Assembly: GCA_947173915.1 (NCBI GenBank)
Contig: CAMWGZ010000035.1
Location: 1-9,742, forward strand
Reading direction: 5' to 3'
Source: an uncultured Alistipes sp.
Lineage (GTDB): Bacteria; Bacteroidota; Bacteroidia; Bacteroidales; Rikenellaceae
Length of the DNA: 9,742 nt
The notes beneath the pieces were generated by a model. The model made no database searches. It was not told where the DNA came from and saw only the letters and a list, made by a program, of their open reading frames with translations. Within the stretch, counting starts at the first letter, position 1. Each line of letters begins with the position of its first letter. A program made the translations under genes and the position numbers. Positions 1 to 7,998 of this stretch are shown here, in pieces.

Positions 1-7
1 GGTACAT

Positions 8-43
8 AAGACAAAAACCGCATCCCCTCGGCAGGGGCTACGG
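8..43 (-). terminator. Rho-independent terminator after the MazG-like gene
   Basis: Read on the minus strand, an imperfect hairpin starts five bases past the stop codon of the MazG-like gene. The arms (plus-strand 34-43 and 18-27) form four G-C pairs next to a 6-base loop, one mismatch, then A-U, a G-U wobble and three more G-C/C-G pairs. It is followed at once by five U residues (13-17) and a further U-rich stretch. This is the classic layout of an intrinsic terminator and it closes the seven-gene minus-strand run. The mismatch lowers stem stability a little, but the U-tract makes the call fairly safe. Confidence 0.75.
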
Positions 44-47
44 CACG

Positions 48-368
48 CTATAATTTCGGATTGTTCCTGTGGCGCTCCTTGTCGCGGGCGGTCTTTTTCG
101 CGAAATTGGCCTCGATGGCGGCGGTAAGATCGACCCCCGTTTGGTTGGCCAGGCAGACCAGCACCCACAACACGTCGGCCATCTCGTCGGCCAGATTGTG
201 CTTCTCGCCCTCCTTGAAGGACTGGTCGCCGTAGGTGCGGGCCATGACGCGGGCCAGCTCGCCTACCTCCTCGGTCAGCACGGCCATGTTGGTCAGTTCG
301 CTGAAATAGCGGACTCCGTATTCGCGGATCCACTCATCGACCCGCCGCTGCAATGTCTCGATCTCCAT
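48..368 (-). CDS. MazG-like nucleotide pyrophosphohydrolase
   Basis: A 106-residue all-alpha protein of the MazG / dCTPase-like NTP pyrophosphohydrolase superfamily, which hydrolyses (d)NTPs to the monophosphate and pyrophosphate and so cleans or balances the nucleotide pool. The Mg-binding signature is visible as E33-E34-x-x-E37 in the first helix pair and E62-x-x-D65 in the next, with a hydrophobic helix (V66-A74) after it. The length fits the single-domain family rather than the two-domain MazG of E. coli, so I give no symbol. The substrate cannot be read from sequence. The ATG start is preceded by a purine-rich but weak AGAAAGCAG site. It is the last gene of the minus-strand run, 120 nt after the O-methyltransferase and directly before a terminator. 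Confidence 0.85.
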   Translation of the reverse strand: MEIETLQRRVDEWIREYGVRYFSELTNMAVLTEEVGELARVMARTYGDQSFKEGEKHNLADEMADVLWVLVCLANQTGVDLTAAIEANFAKKTARDKERHRNNPKL

Positions 369-488
369 AATAATCTGCTTTCTGCATCAGTATGCCTTTT
401 CGAAGGGCTGCGCAGCGCCTCTTCCGGCCCCGCAGCCTCCCGGACAAACGGCCCCGGCCGGCAAAAGCCCCGAGCCGGACGCACCGCC
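369..488. other. GC-rich intergenic gap with short palindromes
   Basis: A 120-bp gap between the O-methyltransferase and the MazG-like gene, the longest inside the minus-strand run. It is very GC-rich near the methyltransferase stop and becomes AT-rich just before the MazG-like start. It holds a perfect 10-bp palindrome GCTGCGCAGC (407-416) and a 4-bp stem around TTCG (395-406). I see no U-tract, no TAnnTTTG box on the minus strand and no convincing small gene. Confidence 0.5.
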
Positions 489-1136
489 CTACTTTACCCG
501 AATCAAGTTCAGCCCGTCGCGGATCGGGACGATCACGCTCTCCACGCGGTCGTCCTCGCGGACCATGCGGTTGAACTCCAGGATCCGCTGCGTATGCTTG
601 TCGCCGTGCGCCACCGGAGCGACCACCTTGCCGTACCAGAGAATGTTGTCGGCGATCAGCACCGATCCGCCGTGCACGAGCGGGCGGCCCCCGCCGTCGC
701 CCATGAGCATGCGGTAGTAGTCCGGATATTCGCGCTTGTCGCCGTCGATGAAGACCAGGTCGAAGCTCCCGCCGAGCCGCGGGGCGACATCGAGGGCCGA
801 GCCGACGTGGTGGCGGATCTTGCCGCCGTGCTCGCTGCGCCGGAAGAACGAGCAGGCCAGCTCCTCCAGCTCGTCATCGACCTCGATCGTATCGAGGGTC
901 CCGCCCTCCTCCAGCCCGGCGGCCATGCAGAGGGCCGAATAGCCGGTAAAGGTGCCGATCTCCAGGATGCGGCGCGGCCGCATCATCCTTACCAGCAGTT
1001 CGAGCAGCTTGCCCTGAATATGTCCCGAGATCATGCGGGGCTGCACCATCCGCAGGTGGGTCTGGCGATCCAGCTCCCGCAGCAGCTCCGCCTCCGGGGA
1101 GGTGTGGTCGTGAATGTATCGTTCGAGTGCTTCCAT
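489..1136 (-). CDS. Class I SAM-dependent O-methyltransferase (family 3, COMT-like)
   Basis: A cytosolic 215-residue methyltransferase that moves a methyl group from S-adenosylmethionine to a hydroxyl of a small substrate, probably with a divalent metal. Motif I is ILEIGTFTGYSAL (57-69), the ribose-binding acidic residue lies in TIEVDD (83-88), and the metal-binding residues of the family are visible as D131/D133 in FIDGDKREY and D163-N164 in ADNILWYGK. The length matches catechol/caffeoyl-CoA-type O-methyltransferases; the natural substrate is unknown. I chose the ATG at 1136 because AAAGAG lies five bases upstream and because the alternative in-frame start at 1148 is a TTG that adds only four residues. 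It follows the M16 peptidase gene by 65 nt on the same strand and is probably co-transcribed. Confidence 0.9.
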   Translation of the reverse strand: MEALERYIHDHTSPEAELLRELDRQTHLRMVQPRMISGHIQGKLLELLVRMMRPRRILEIGTFTGYSALCMAAGLEEGGTLDTIEVDDELEELACSFFRRSEHGGKIRHHVGSALDVAPRLGGSFDLVFIDGDKREYPDYYRMLMGDGGGRPLVHGGSVLIADNILWYGKVVAPVAHGDKHTQRILEFNRMVREDDRVESVIVPIRDGLNLIRVK

Positions 1137-1178
1137 CGTCTCTTTCAATCAGTATATTCCGTTTCGTTTCATTCCGCG

Positions 1179-1199
1179 CGCCGCCCTCCGCAGGCGGCG
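1179..1199 (-). other. Intercistronic GC hairpin after the M16 gene
   Basis: A perfect 7-bp all-GC stem (1179-1185 with 1193-1199) around a 7-base loop lies three bases beyond the M16 peptidase stop. No U-tract follows, so it is not a standard intrinsic terminator. It could slow exonucleases or mark an mRNA processing point, or be chance in GC-rich DNA. Confidence 0.35.
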
Positions 1200-1201
1200 G
1201 C

Positions 1202-2419
1202 TCATTTGTAGATCAGCCGCGAGGGCCGGGCGAAGACCGCTTCGGCCGCCTCCGTCAGATCCTCGGCCCGCAGCGCCTCGATCTTGCGGCAGACCTCCTC
1301 CATCGTGTCGATCCCGCGACGCACCAGAAAACTCTTGCCCGTGCCGAGCATGTAGCCCTCGTTGCTCTCCATCGAAATCGCCAGCTGGGCGATGAACTGC
1401 TTCCGGGCCATCGAGAACCGCCGGGCCGAAAGCGGCTCGCGGCGCAAGCGCGACAGCTCGCCCTCGATCAGCTCGACGCAGCGGTCGGCATTGTCGTGGT
1501 CGCTGCTGAAATAGATCGCGGCGATGCCGCAGTCGCTGTAAGGGGTATAGGAGGCCTCGATGTTGTACGACAGTCCGTTCTTCTCGCGCAGCAGCACATT
1601 GAGCAGCGAATTGGCCGAAGGGCCTCCCAATACATTGACCAGCAGGGCCAGGGGCAGCCGATAGCGGTCGTCGAACCCCGGAGCCTGCGCCCCGATCAGG
1701 CAGTGGGTCTGATGGGTGTGTCTGGAGAGCGACTGCACGAAAGGGGCGACCGCCTCGGGCCGACGGCGCGAGAATCCGCACACGGAGGCCGGCACGTCGG
1801 CCATGTAGCGGGCAACGGTCGCTTCGACGCTCCGGGCCGAGAAGTTACCGATCGACGAGAAGACCATCCGGTCGGTGGTGTGGGTGCGGCCGATGAAGCG
1901 TCGGATCGCCTCTCCGTCGAATCGGGCGAGCGAGGATTTGCGCCCCAGGATGTTGTGACCCAGCTCCGAACCGGCGAAGAGCAGATCCTCGAAGGTGTCG
2001 TAGATCCGGTCGGCCGGCGAGTCCTTGTAGGTGTTGATCTCGTCGGCGATGACCTCGCGTTCGCGTGCCAGCTCCCGCTCGGGGAAGGTCGAATGGAAGG
2101 CCACATCGGCAATCAGTTCGACAGCCCGCGCGAAGTCGCCCCGCAGGACGGTGGCGTGGATCGTCGTATCCTCCTTGGTGGTAAAGGCATTCAGCTCGCC
2201 GCCCAGATTCTCCAGCCGGCAGTTTACCTGCCAGGCCCGGCGGCGCGCCGTCCCCTTGAAGAAGGCGTGCTCGGTAAAGTGGGCCAGCCCGAATTCGCCC
2301 TTCAGCTCGTCGCGACTACCCGCATTGACCATCAATGCGCAATGGGCGACGTTGCCCCGGACCTGGCGGTGGATGCCCCGGATGCCGTTGGGCAGGGTAT
2401 AGGTGGTAAATTCGTTCAT
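1202..2419 (-). CDS. M16 family (insulinase/processing-peptidase-like) zinc protease
   Basis: A 405-residue metallopeptidase with the inverted zinc motif HxxEH at H47-F-T-E50-H51, and the third zinc ligand E127 exactly 75 residues later, within an EREVIADEI segment. This spacing is diagnostic of active M16 peptidases. The inactive-like second half carries the substrate-contact pair R278 and Y285 in LREKNGLSY, preceded by a glycine/serine-rich LGGPSANS segment typical of the family. Length matches one-chain M16B enzymes such as bacterial processing-peptidase homologues. No signal peptide is seen, so it probably acts in the cytosol on small peptides. Many M16B enzymes work with a second, non-catalytic partner, and none is encoded here. 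It starts with ATG 49 nt after uvrA. Confidence 0.92.
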   Translation of the reverse strand: MNEFTTYTLPNGIRGIHRQVRGNVAHCALMVNAGSRDELKGEFGLAHFTEHAFFKGTARRRAWQVNCRLENLGGELNAFTTKEDTTIHATVLRGDFARAVELIADVAFHSTFPERELAREREVIADEINTYKDSPADRIYDTFEDLLFAGSELGHNILGRKSSLARFDGEAIRRFIGRTHTTDRMVFSSIGNFSARSVEATVARYMADVPASVCGFSRRRPEAVAPFVQSLSRHTHQTHCLIGAQAPGFDDRYRLPLALLVNVLGGPSANSLLNVLLREKNGLSYNIEASYTPYSDCGIAAIYFSSDHDNADRCVELIEGELSRLRREPLSARRFSMARKQFIAQLAISMESNEGYMLGTGKSFLVRRGIDTMEEVCRKIEALRAEDLTEAAEAVFARPSRLIYK

Positions 2420-2439
2420 CGTATCATCGGTCGGATTCT

Positions 2440-2454
2440 CCCGGAATCTCCGGG
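2440..2454 (-). other. Short hairpin between uvrA and the M16 gene
   Basis: A perfect 6-bp inverted repeat CCCGGA/TCCGGG with a 3-base loop lies in the 49-nt gap after the uvrA stop and about 20 bases before the M16 start. No U-tract follows on either strand, so termination is unlikely. A role in mRNA stability or in setting the stoichiometry of the two genes is possible but unproven. Confidence 0.3.
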
Positions 2455-2468
2455 TTCTTGTCGTGCGT

Positions 2469-5270
2469 CTATCGGTTTTCTCCGTGCAACTTCAGGTAGC
2501 GGCCCGTGTGGCTCTCGGGGCAGGCGGCAAGTTTGTCCGGCGTACCCTCGAAAACGATCCGCCCGCCGGCATCGCCCGCTTCGGGACCCAGGTCGATCAC
2601 CCAGTCGGCACACTTGATCACGTCGGCGTTGTGTTCGACGATGACCACCGTGTGTCCCCGCTCGATCAGGGCATCGAACGAGCGCAGCAGCTTGGCTATG
2701 TCGTGGAAATGGAGTCCCGTCGTCGGCTCGTCGAAGACGAACATGACGCGCCCCTCCGAATTTTCACGCGTGAGGAACGAAGCGAGCTTTACCCGCTGGC
2801 TCTCGCCACCCGAGAGGGTCGAGGAGGACTGCCCCAGCTTCACATAGCCCAGGCCGACCTCCTGCAGCGGGCGCAGCCGATCGACGATTCGCCGGCAGAC
2901 GGCATTCGCCGCATCCTCGCCGAAGAAGCCGATCGCGTCATCGACCGTCATGTCGAGTATGTCGCTGATCGAGCGGTCTCGGTATCTGACCTCCAGCACC
3001 TCGTCCTTGAAGCGCCTGCCGCCGCACGCCTCGCACGTCAGCTCCACGTCGGCCATGAACTGCATCCCGACCCGGATAACCCCCTCGCCCTGGCACTCCT
3101 CGCAGCGCCCGCCGGCGATGTTGAAGGAGAAATGCGACGGCTGGAGGCCCGAATTGCGGGCGTAGGGCTGATCAGCGTAGAGCTTGCGTATCTCGTCGTA
3201 GGCCTTGATGTAGGTCACGGGGTTCGAGCGCGACGACTTGCCGATGGGGTTCTGATCGACCATCTCGACCGACTTGAGCTGCGCCAGGTCGCCCTCCAGC
3301 GCATCGAACTCGCCCGGCTTGAGTCCCGTATCGAAGAGGTGGCGGCGCAGCGCCGGATAGAGTATGTCGCGCGCCAGCGACGACTTGCCGCTGCCGCTCA
3401 CGCCCGTGACGCAGGTCATCACGCCGAGCGGGATCCGCACGTCGATGTTCTTCAGGTTGTTCTGCCGCGCACCCCGGATGGCGATCCACCCCGAGGGGCT
3501 GCGGCGCGAGGCGGGAACGGCGATCTCGCGGCGGCCCGTCAGGTAGTCGGCCGTCAGGCTTTCCGGACAGTCCAGCAATCCGGAAAGGGGACCGCTGAAG
3601 ACCACGCGGCCGCCGTTGTAGCCCGCCTCGGGACCTATATCGACGATCCAGTCGGCCGCCCGCATGACCTCCTCTTCGTGCTCGACCACGATGACCGTGT
3701 TGCCCAGGTCGCGCAGCTGTTCGAGCACCCGGATCAGCCGGCGCGTATCGCGCGGATGGAGTCCGATCGAAGGTTCGTCGAGGATGTAGAGCGAGCCGAC
3801 CAGGCTGCTGCCCAGCGAGGTGGCCAGGTTGATCCGCTGGCTCTCGCCGCCCGAGAGCGTTGCGCTCAGGCGGTCGAGCGTCAGGTAGCCCAGCCCCACG
3901 TCCGAAAGGTATTGCAGCCGGCTGCGGATCTCGGTCAGGATGCGCCCGGCCGTCCGGCCGTCGCGCTCGTCCAGCTCCAGCGCGGAGAAGAAGCCGATCA
4001 GCTCATCGACCGGCATCCGGACCAGATCGGCGATGGTGCGCCCCCCCACCCGGACGTAGAGCGCCTCGCGCCGCAGACGCGAACCGCCGCACTCGGGACA
4101 GACGGTCTTGCCCGTGTAGCGGGCCTTCATGACCCGGAACTGGATCTTGCGGCGCTCGCCGTCGATGTAGTCGAAGAAGGCGTTCAGGCCGCCGAAATAT
4201 TCGTTGCCCCGCCAAAGGAGCAGTTTCTGTTCGGGAGTAAGCTGGTAGAAAGGGGTATGGATCGGGAAATCGAACTTCGCGGCGTTGGCCACCAGGCGCT
4301 CTTTCCAGGCCCGCATGGTCTCCCCGCGCCAGCAGGCGACGGCATCTTCGTAGATGGTCTTGCGCTTGTCGGGGATCACCAGATCCTCGTCGATGCCGAT
4401 GACCTTGCCGTAACCCTCGCACACAGGGCAGGCACCCAACGGATTATTGAAAGCGAACAGATGTTCGGTGGGCGGTTCGAACTCGATGCCGTCGGCCTCG
4501 AAGCGGGAGGAATACTCCCGCACCTCCTCCCCCGCGACGATGCGGCACACCCCCTCGCCGTAGGAGAAGGCGCGCGACACTGAATCCCTCAGGCGGGTCG
4601 GCAGGTCGGGGTCCTGCGAGATGCGCACCCGATCGACCACGACCGAAATATCCTCGGCCCGCACCGCCCCATCGACACGCGGCAGAAAATCCTCGATCGG
4701 AAGCGTCTCCCCCGCCGCATGGACCCGCAGGATGCCCTCGCCCAGCAGCAGCGTCAGCCGTTCGATGATCCCCTGGCCCGGAGCGAGCCGCAGCGGCGCG
4801 GCGACCGCGACGCGGGTACCCTCGGGAAGTTCGAGCGTCCGCTGCGCCACCTCATCGACCGAATAGCAGCGCACCTCGCACCCCGAAACGGGAGAAAACG
4901 TGCGGCCGATGCGGGCGAAGAGCAGCTTGAGGTAGTCGTACAGCTCGGTCGAGGTACCGACCGTCGAGCGGGGGTTGCGCGTATTGACCTTCTGTTCGAT
5001 GGCGATCGCCGGGGCGATGCCCGTGATGATATCGACATCGGGCTTGTTGATCTTGCCCAGGAACTGCCGGGCATAGGCCGACAGGCTCTCCACGTAGCGG
5101 CGCTGCCCTTCGGCGAAAATCGTATCGAAAGCGAGCGTCGATTTTCCCGAACCCGAAAGCCCCGTTACCACGACCAGCCGGTCGTGCGGAATCTCGACCT
5201 CGACATTGCGCAGGTTATGGACCCGCGCACCCTTGATGTATATGGATTTTCGTTCTTCTGCCATTGTCAT
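2469..5270 (-). CDS. uvrA: UvrABC excinuclease subunit A
   Basis: The damage-recognition ATPase of nucleotide excision repair: a UvrA dimer loads UvrB at bulky or UV lesions. The 933-residue length is near the usual 940. In order I see Walker [10 protein letters not shown] (37-45), a CPVC pair (281-284), a CPEC pair (391-394), ABC signature LSGGESQR (472-479), Walker [13 protein letters not shown] (494-505), second Walker [10 protein letters not shown] (623-631), the C-terminal zinc set C723/C726/C746/C749, second signature LSGGESQR (819-826) and second Walker [12 protein letters not shown] (844-854). Both ATPase sites look intact. The first zinc module lacks its leading CxxC pair: the region around 255-270 has no cysteine, unlike E. 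coli UvrA. The ATG overlaps the stop of the upstream yigZ-like gene (ATGA), so translation is probably coupled. A second in-frame ATG two codons later is also possible. Confidence 0.97.
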   Translation of the reverse strand: MTMAEERKSIYIKGARVHNLRNVEVEIPHDRLVVVTGLSGSGKSTLAFDTIFAEGQRRYVESLSAYARQFLGKINKPDVDIITGIAPAIAIEQKVNTRNPRSTVGTSTELYDYLKLLFARIGRTFSPVSGCEVRCYSVDEVAQRTLELPEGTRVAVAAPLRLAPGQGIIERLTLLLGEGILRVHAAGETLPIEDFLPRVDGAVRAEDISVVVDRVRISQDPDLPTRLRDSVSRAFSYGEGVCRIVAGEEVREYSSRFEADGIEFEPPTEHLFAFNNPLGACPVCEGYGKVIGIDEDLVIPDKRKTIYEDAVACWRGETMRAWKERLVANAAKFDFPIHTPFYQLTPEQKLLLWRGNEYFGGLNAFFDYIDGERRKIQFRVMKARYTGKTVCPECGGSRLRREALYVRVGGRTIADLVRMPVDELIGFFSALELDERDGRTAGRILTEIRSRLQYLSDVGLGYLTLDRLSATLSGGESQRINLATSLGSSLVGSLYILDEPSIGLHPRDTRRLIRVLEQLRDLGNTVIVVEHEEEVMRAADWIVDIGPEAGYNGGRVVFSGPLSGLLDCPESLTADYLTGRREIAVPASRRSPSGWIAIRGARQNNLKNIDVRIPLGVMTCVTGVSGSGKSSLARDILYPALRRHLFDTGLKPGEFDALEGDLAQLKSVEMVDQNPIGKSSRSNPVTYIKAYDEIRKLYADQPYARNSGLQPSHFSFNIAGGRCEECQGEGVIRVGMQFMADVELTCEACGGRRFKDEVLEVRYRDRSISDILDMTVDDAIGFFGEDAANAVCRRIVDRLRPLQEVGLGYVKLGQSSSTLSGGESQRVKLASFLTRENSEGRVMFVFDEPTTGLHFHDIAKLLRSFDALIERGHTVVIVEHNADVIKCADWVIDLGPEAGDAGGRIVFEGTPDKLAACPESHTGRYLKLHGENR

Positions 5271-5869
5271 CTGATTTCAACGGTCGCACCCGCGACCTTC
5301 CGGAGCCTGCCGACCAATTGGTCGGCCGCGCTGCGCCGGATCGAGAGAAGCATCCGGCAGAGGTTGTCGAAATGCTGCTCCCGCACACGGGGCTGCTCCT
5401 CCTTGACCACCCGCATCACGTCGTTCATCGCCAGATAGGAGAACTCCACCTCGACGAGCGTATCGACCGTGCGCTCCACGATCTGCGCCGAGGCGATCGC
5501 CCCGGCAGCCGCCTCGCGATAGGCCGCGATCAGTCCCGACACGCCGAGTTTCGTCCCGCCGAAGTAGCGGACCACGACAATCAGGCAGTCGGTCAGCTCG
5601 TGCGACAGCAGCTGCCCGAGGATCGGCTTGCCGGCCGTACCGGAGGGTTCGCCGTCGTCGTTGGCGCGGAAGGCCTCGCCCTGCGGCCCGAGCCGCCAGG
5701 CGTAGCAGTGGTGCGTGGCATCGTAATACCGCTTGCGCAGCGCTTCGATCCGCTCGCGGATCTCCTCCTCGCCGCCGACCGGGTAGGCATAGGCCAGGAA
5801 CTTGCTGCTCTTCTCCTTGAAGACCGCCTCGGCGGGTGCTTCGAGCGTATGGTAACTGTCCGGAATCAC
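5267..5869 (-). CDS. yigZ: YigZ/IMPACT family protein
   Basis: A 200-residue member of the UPF0029/IMPACT family (YigZ in E. coli, YvyE in Bacillus). Family hallmarks are [10 protein letters not shown] (50-59), [14 protein letters not shown] (71-84) and [16 protein letters not shown] (98-113), followed by a smaller C-terminal domain (about 135-200). The biochemical role of bacterial members is not settled; the eukaryotic relative IMPACT regulates Gcn2 signalling. Start: GTG at 5869. It is chosen because a strong GGGGAG Shine-Dalgarno site lies nine bases upstream, overlapping the lepB stop, and because the protein then begins shortly before the conserved KEKSSKF segment; no ATG is available upstream in this frame before a run through lepB. 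It is 14 nt after lepB and overlaps uvrA by 4 nt. Confidence 0.92.
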   Translation of the reverse strand: MIPDSYHTLEAPAEAVFKEKSSKFLAYAYPVGGEEEIRERIEALRKRYYDATHHCYAWRLGPQGEAFRANDDGEPSGTAGKPILGQLLSHELTDCLIVVVRYFGGTKLGVSGLIAAYREAAAGAIASAQIVERTVDTLVEVEFSYLAMNDVMRVVKEEQPRVREQHFDNLCRMLLSIRRSAADQLVGRLRKVAGATVEIR

Positions 5870-5878
5870 GCCGATGCA

Positions 5879-5884
5879 CTCCCC
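5879..5884 (-). promoter_or_regulatory. Shine-Dalgarno site GGGGAG for the yigZ GTG start
   Basis: On the minus strand GGGGAG occurs nine bases before the GTG at 5869, and its first base is the last base of the lepB TAG stop. It supports the GTG start and suggests that ribosomes finishing lepB re-initiate here. Strong sites of this kind are uncommon in Bacteroidota, whose leaders are usually AT-rich, as in front of aspA. Confidence 0.6.
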
Positions 5885-7251
5885 TATTTTACCTTGGTAA
5901 ACATTCTGCGCCAGCGGATGTTGGCAGGGAAGCTCTTCGCCGGATCGAGCGAGAGCCAGACGAACGATGCCTTGCCGACGATGTGGTCCTCGGGCACGAA
6001 GCCCCAGAAGCGTGAGTCGGCCGAGTTATGGCGGTTATCGCCCATCATCCAGTAGTAGTCCATGCCGAAGGTGTAGGAGTCGGCCTCCGCGCCGTCGATC
6101 AGGATGCGGCCCTCGTCGGTCACGAGCAGCTCGTGTCCCTCGTAGGTCTCGATGATCCGCCGGTAGAGCGGCAGGTTTCCGACGTTCAGCGCGACGGTCG
6201 CCCCCTTGCGCGGAATCCATACCGGCCCGTAGTTGTCGGGGGTCCAGGCATAGCGCCCGTCGTGCGGGAAGACCTCGTCGCCCGGGATGCGGGCGATGTA
6301 CTTCCGCACGGAGAGCACGTTGTCGAGCCGCTCCAGCTCGGCGGCCGTCTCCTCGGTCAGCATCAGGTGGTAGCGCCCGCCCTCGCGCGAGCATTCGGTA
6401 ATGCCGAGGTTTTCGAGCGCATAGCGCGAAATGGGCGAATCGGTCTCCGCCACATAGAGGAACTGCCGCTGCGGCACGGGCTGCTGCGGCCGGCCATCGA
6501 CCAGCACCTCCGCATCGACGATCCGGATCGTATCGCCCGGCAGACCGACGCAGCGCTTGATGTAGTTCTCGCGCTTATCGACCGGACGGGTCACGACCGT
6601 AAAGTCGCGCAGCAGCCGTTCGCGGCCCGCCGTGCGGCCGAAAGCCTGCTCGTACTGCCGCAGCACGTCGTAGTACGACGCGTCCTGACGCTCCAGCAGC
6701 ACCGTGTCGCCGGCGGGGAAGTTGAAGACCACCACGTCGTTGCGTTCGACCCCGCCCAATCCCTTCAGCCGCCGGTAGGGCCAGCGGACGCACTCGGAGA
6801 AGGAGGGTTTGGTCTTCGAAAAGGGCATCGTGTGGTGCACGAAGGGGAAGGCCACCGGCGTGTTGGGCATCTGCGGTCCGTAGGCCACCTTGCTCACGTA
6901 GAGGTAGTCGCCCACCAGCAGCGTGCGCTCCATCGACGAGGAGGGGATGACGTACATCTGGAAGAAGAAAATGTGGACGAGCGAAGCCACCACCGTCGCG
7001 AAGAGGATGGCGTTTACCCACTCGTACACCGCCTTGTAGCTCCGGCTGCGGCGGCACAGCTCGGCGTTGCGGCTCCACACGTAGCGGTAAAAGAGGCGCG
7101 AGACATACAGGTCGAAGATGACCAGCTCGCCCAGCAGGAGCCACCAGTTGCCCGTCCAAAGGACGAACCACAGCACATAGACGATGCTCGCGGCGGCGAA
7201 GCCCACCCATCTGTTGTGGAAGAATGCCTTGATCTTTTCCATGGTTCGCAT
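5884..7251 (-). CDS. lepB: Signal peptidase I
   Basis: The membrane-anchored serine protease that cleaves signal peptides from exported preproteins (peptidase family S26). Catalytic serine: S106 in IPSSSM (102-107). Catalytic lysine: K232 in YIKRCVGLPGD (230-240). Box E is GDNRHNSADSRFWG (404-417). Two hydrophobic stretches precede the catalytic serine, about 16-50 (possibly one or two membrane passes) and 79-98, which fits an N-terminal membrane anchor with a periplasmic catalytic domain. At 455 residues it is much longer than the 324 of E. coli LepB; the extra length sits between the serine and lysine boxes (about 124-228) and between the lysine box and box E (about 240-400). The start lies 3 nt after the dapB stop; a second in-frame ATG three codons later is an equally good candidate. 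Confidence 0.95.
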   Translation of the reverse strand: MRTMEKIKAFFHNRWVGFAAASIVYVLWFVLWTGNWWLLLGELVIFDLYVSRLFYRYVWSRNAELCRRSRSYKAVYEWVNAILFATVVASLVHIFFFQMYVIPSSSMERTLLVGDYLYVSKVAYGPQMPNTPVAFPFVHHTMPFSKTKPSFSECVRWPYRRLKGLGGVERNDVVVFNFPAGDTVLLERQDASYYDVLRQYEQAFGRTAGRERLLRDFTVVTRPVDKRENYIKRCVGLPGDTIRIVDAEVLVDGRPQQPVPQRQFLYVAETDSPISRYALENLGITECSREGGRYHLMLTEETAAELERLDNVLSVRKYIARIPGDEVFPHDGRYAWTPDNYGPVWIPRKGATVALNVGNLPLYRRIIETYEGHELLVTDEGRILIDGAEADSYTFGMDYYWMMGDNRHNSADSRFWGFVPEDHIVGKASFVWLSLDPAKSFPANIRWRRMFTKVK

Positions 7252-7254
7252 CGG

Positions 7255-7968
7255 TTATTTGAGCAGGTCGTCCATCGTGTAGAAGCCCCGTTTGCCGCAG
7301 AGAAACTCTGCGGCCACGACCGCTCCGAGCGCCAGCGTGCGGCGGTTCTTGATCGTGTGGCGGATCTGCAGCAGGTCGTCCTCCGACTCGTAGGAGACGG
7401 TGTGGATGCCCGGCACCGCCCCCTCGCGGACGGAGTCGATGACCACCTGCGTGGGGTCGTCGGAAGGCTCGTTCACCCAGCCGCTCTTGCGGCCGAGTCC
7501 GGCGATGATCCCCTCGGCCAGCGTGATCGCCGTACCGCTCGGGGCATCTTTCTTCTGGGTGTGGTGCACCTCCTCGATCCGCACGTCGTAGGCTCCGAGC
7601 GGGTCGATCATCTCGGCCAGCCGGCGGTTCAGACGAAACATGAGGTTCATGCCCAGGCAGTAGTTCGAGGCGTAGAACATCGCCCCGCCCCGCTCCTCGC
7701 AGCGGCGGCGCAGCTCCCCGAGGCGGTCCGTCCAGCCGGTGGTGCCGCTCACGACCGCCACCCCCGCGTCGATGCAGCGGCGCAGGTTGTCGTACGCCGC
7801 CTCGGGCGCAGTAAATTCGAGGGCCACGTCGATCCCCCGCAGGCGCTCGGGGTCGAGGGCGGAGGCATCGTCCGCATCGACGACCGCACCGATCCGGTGT
7901 CCTCTTTCGAGCAATATCCTTTCGATTTCACGGCCCATCTTGCCGTATCCGATAATGGCTGCATTCAT
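7255..7968 (-). CDS. dapB: 4-hydroxy-tetrahydrodipicolinate reductase
   Basis: Reduces hydroxy-tetrahydrodipicolinate with NAD(P)H in the diaminopimelate/lysine pathway, feeding peptidoglycan and protein synthesis. The 237-residue protein shows the nucleotide-binding loop GYGKMG (7-12), SGTTGW (74-79), the ASNYCLGMN segment (100-108) and the active-site block EEVHHTQKKDAPSGTA (132-147), with H135 as the expected general acid and K139 matching the catalytic lysine of E. coli DapB. The start is the ATG at 7968, which places the Rossmann loop at the usual distance from the N-terminus; a longer frame opening on TTG at 8001 would begin inside the predicted promoter. It is the first gene of the minus-strand run, with a TATCTTTG -7 box about 30 bases upstream. 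Confidence 0.95.
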   Translation of the reverse strand: MNAAIIGYGKMGREIERILLERGHRIGAVVDADDASALDPERLRGIDVALEFTAPEAAYDNLRRCIDAGVAVVSGTTGWTDRLGELRRRCEERGGAMFYASNYCLGMNLMFRLNRRLAEMIDPLGAYDVRIEEVHHTQKKDAPSGTAITLAEGIIAGLGRKSGWVNEPSDDPTQVVIDSVREGAVPGIHTVSYESEDDLLQIRHTIKNRRTLALGAVVAAEFLCGKRGFYTMDDLLK

Positions 7969-7998
7969 GCTTTTACAAAATATGATACGATAATCGGA

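Noticed and set aside
1137..1148. TTG start for the O-methyltransferase at 1148
   Set aside because: It adds four residues and removes the AAAGAG site that fits the ATG at 1136.
69..1211. 380-codon open frame on the plus strand opposite the MazG-like and O-methyltransferase genes
   Set aside because: It bridges two real genes and the gap between them in antisense, with no domain or ribosome binding site.
1127..2617. 496-codon open frame on the plus strand opposite the M16 gene
   Set aside because: Antisense to a peptidase with an exact zinc motif and spacing; crosses gene boundaries and shows no domain.
2403..4583. 726-codon open frame on the plus strand opposite uvrA
   Set aside because: It lies antisense to a complete, motif-rich uvrA. 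Its translation is rich in Arg, Ala, Asp and Val with no recognisable domain, as expected for the reverse complement of GC-biased codons.
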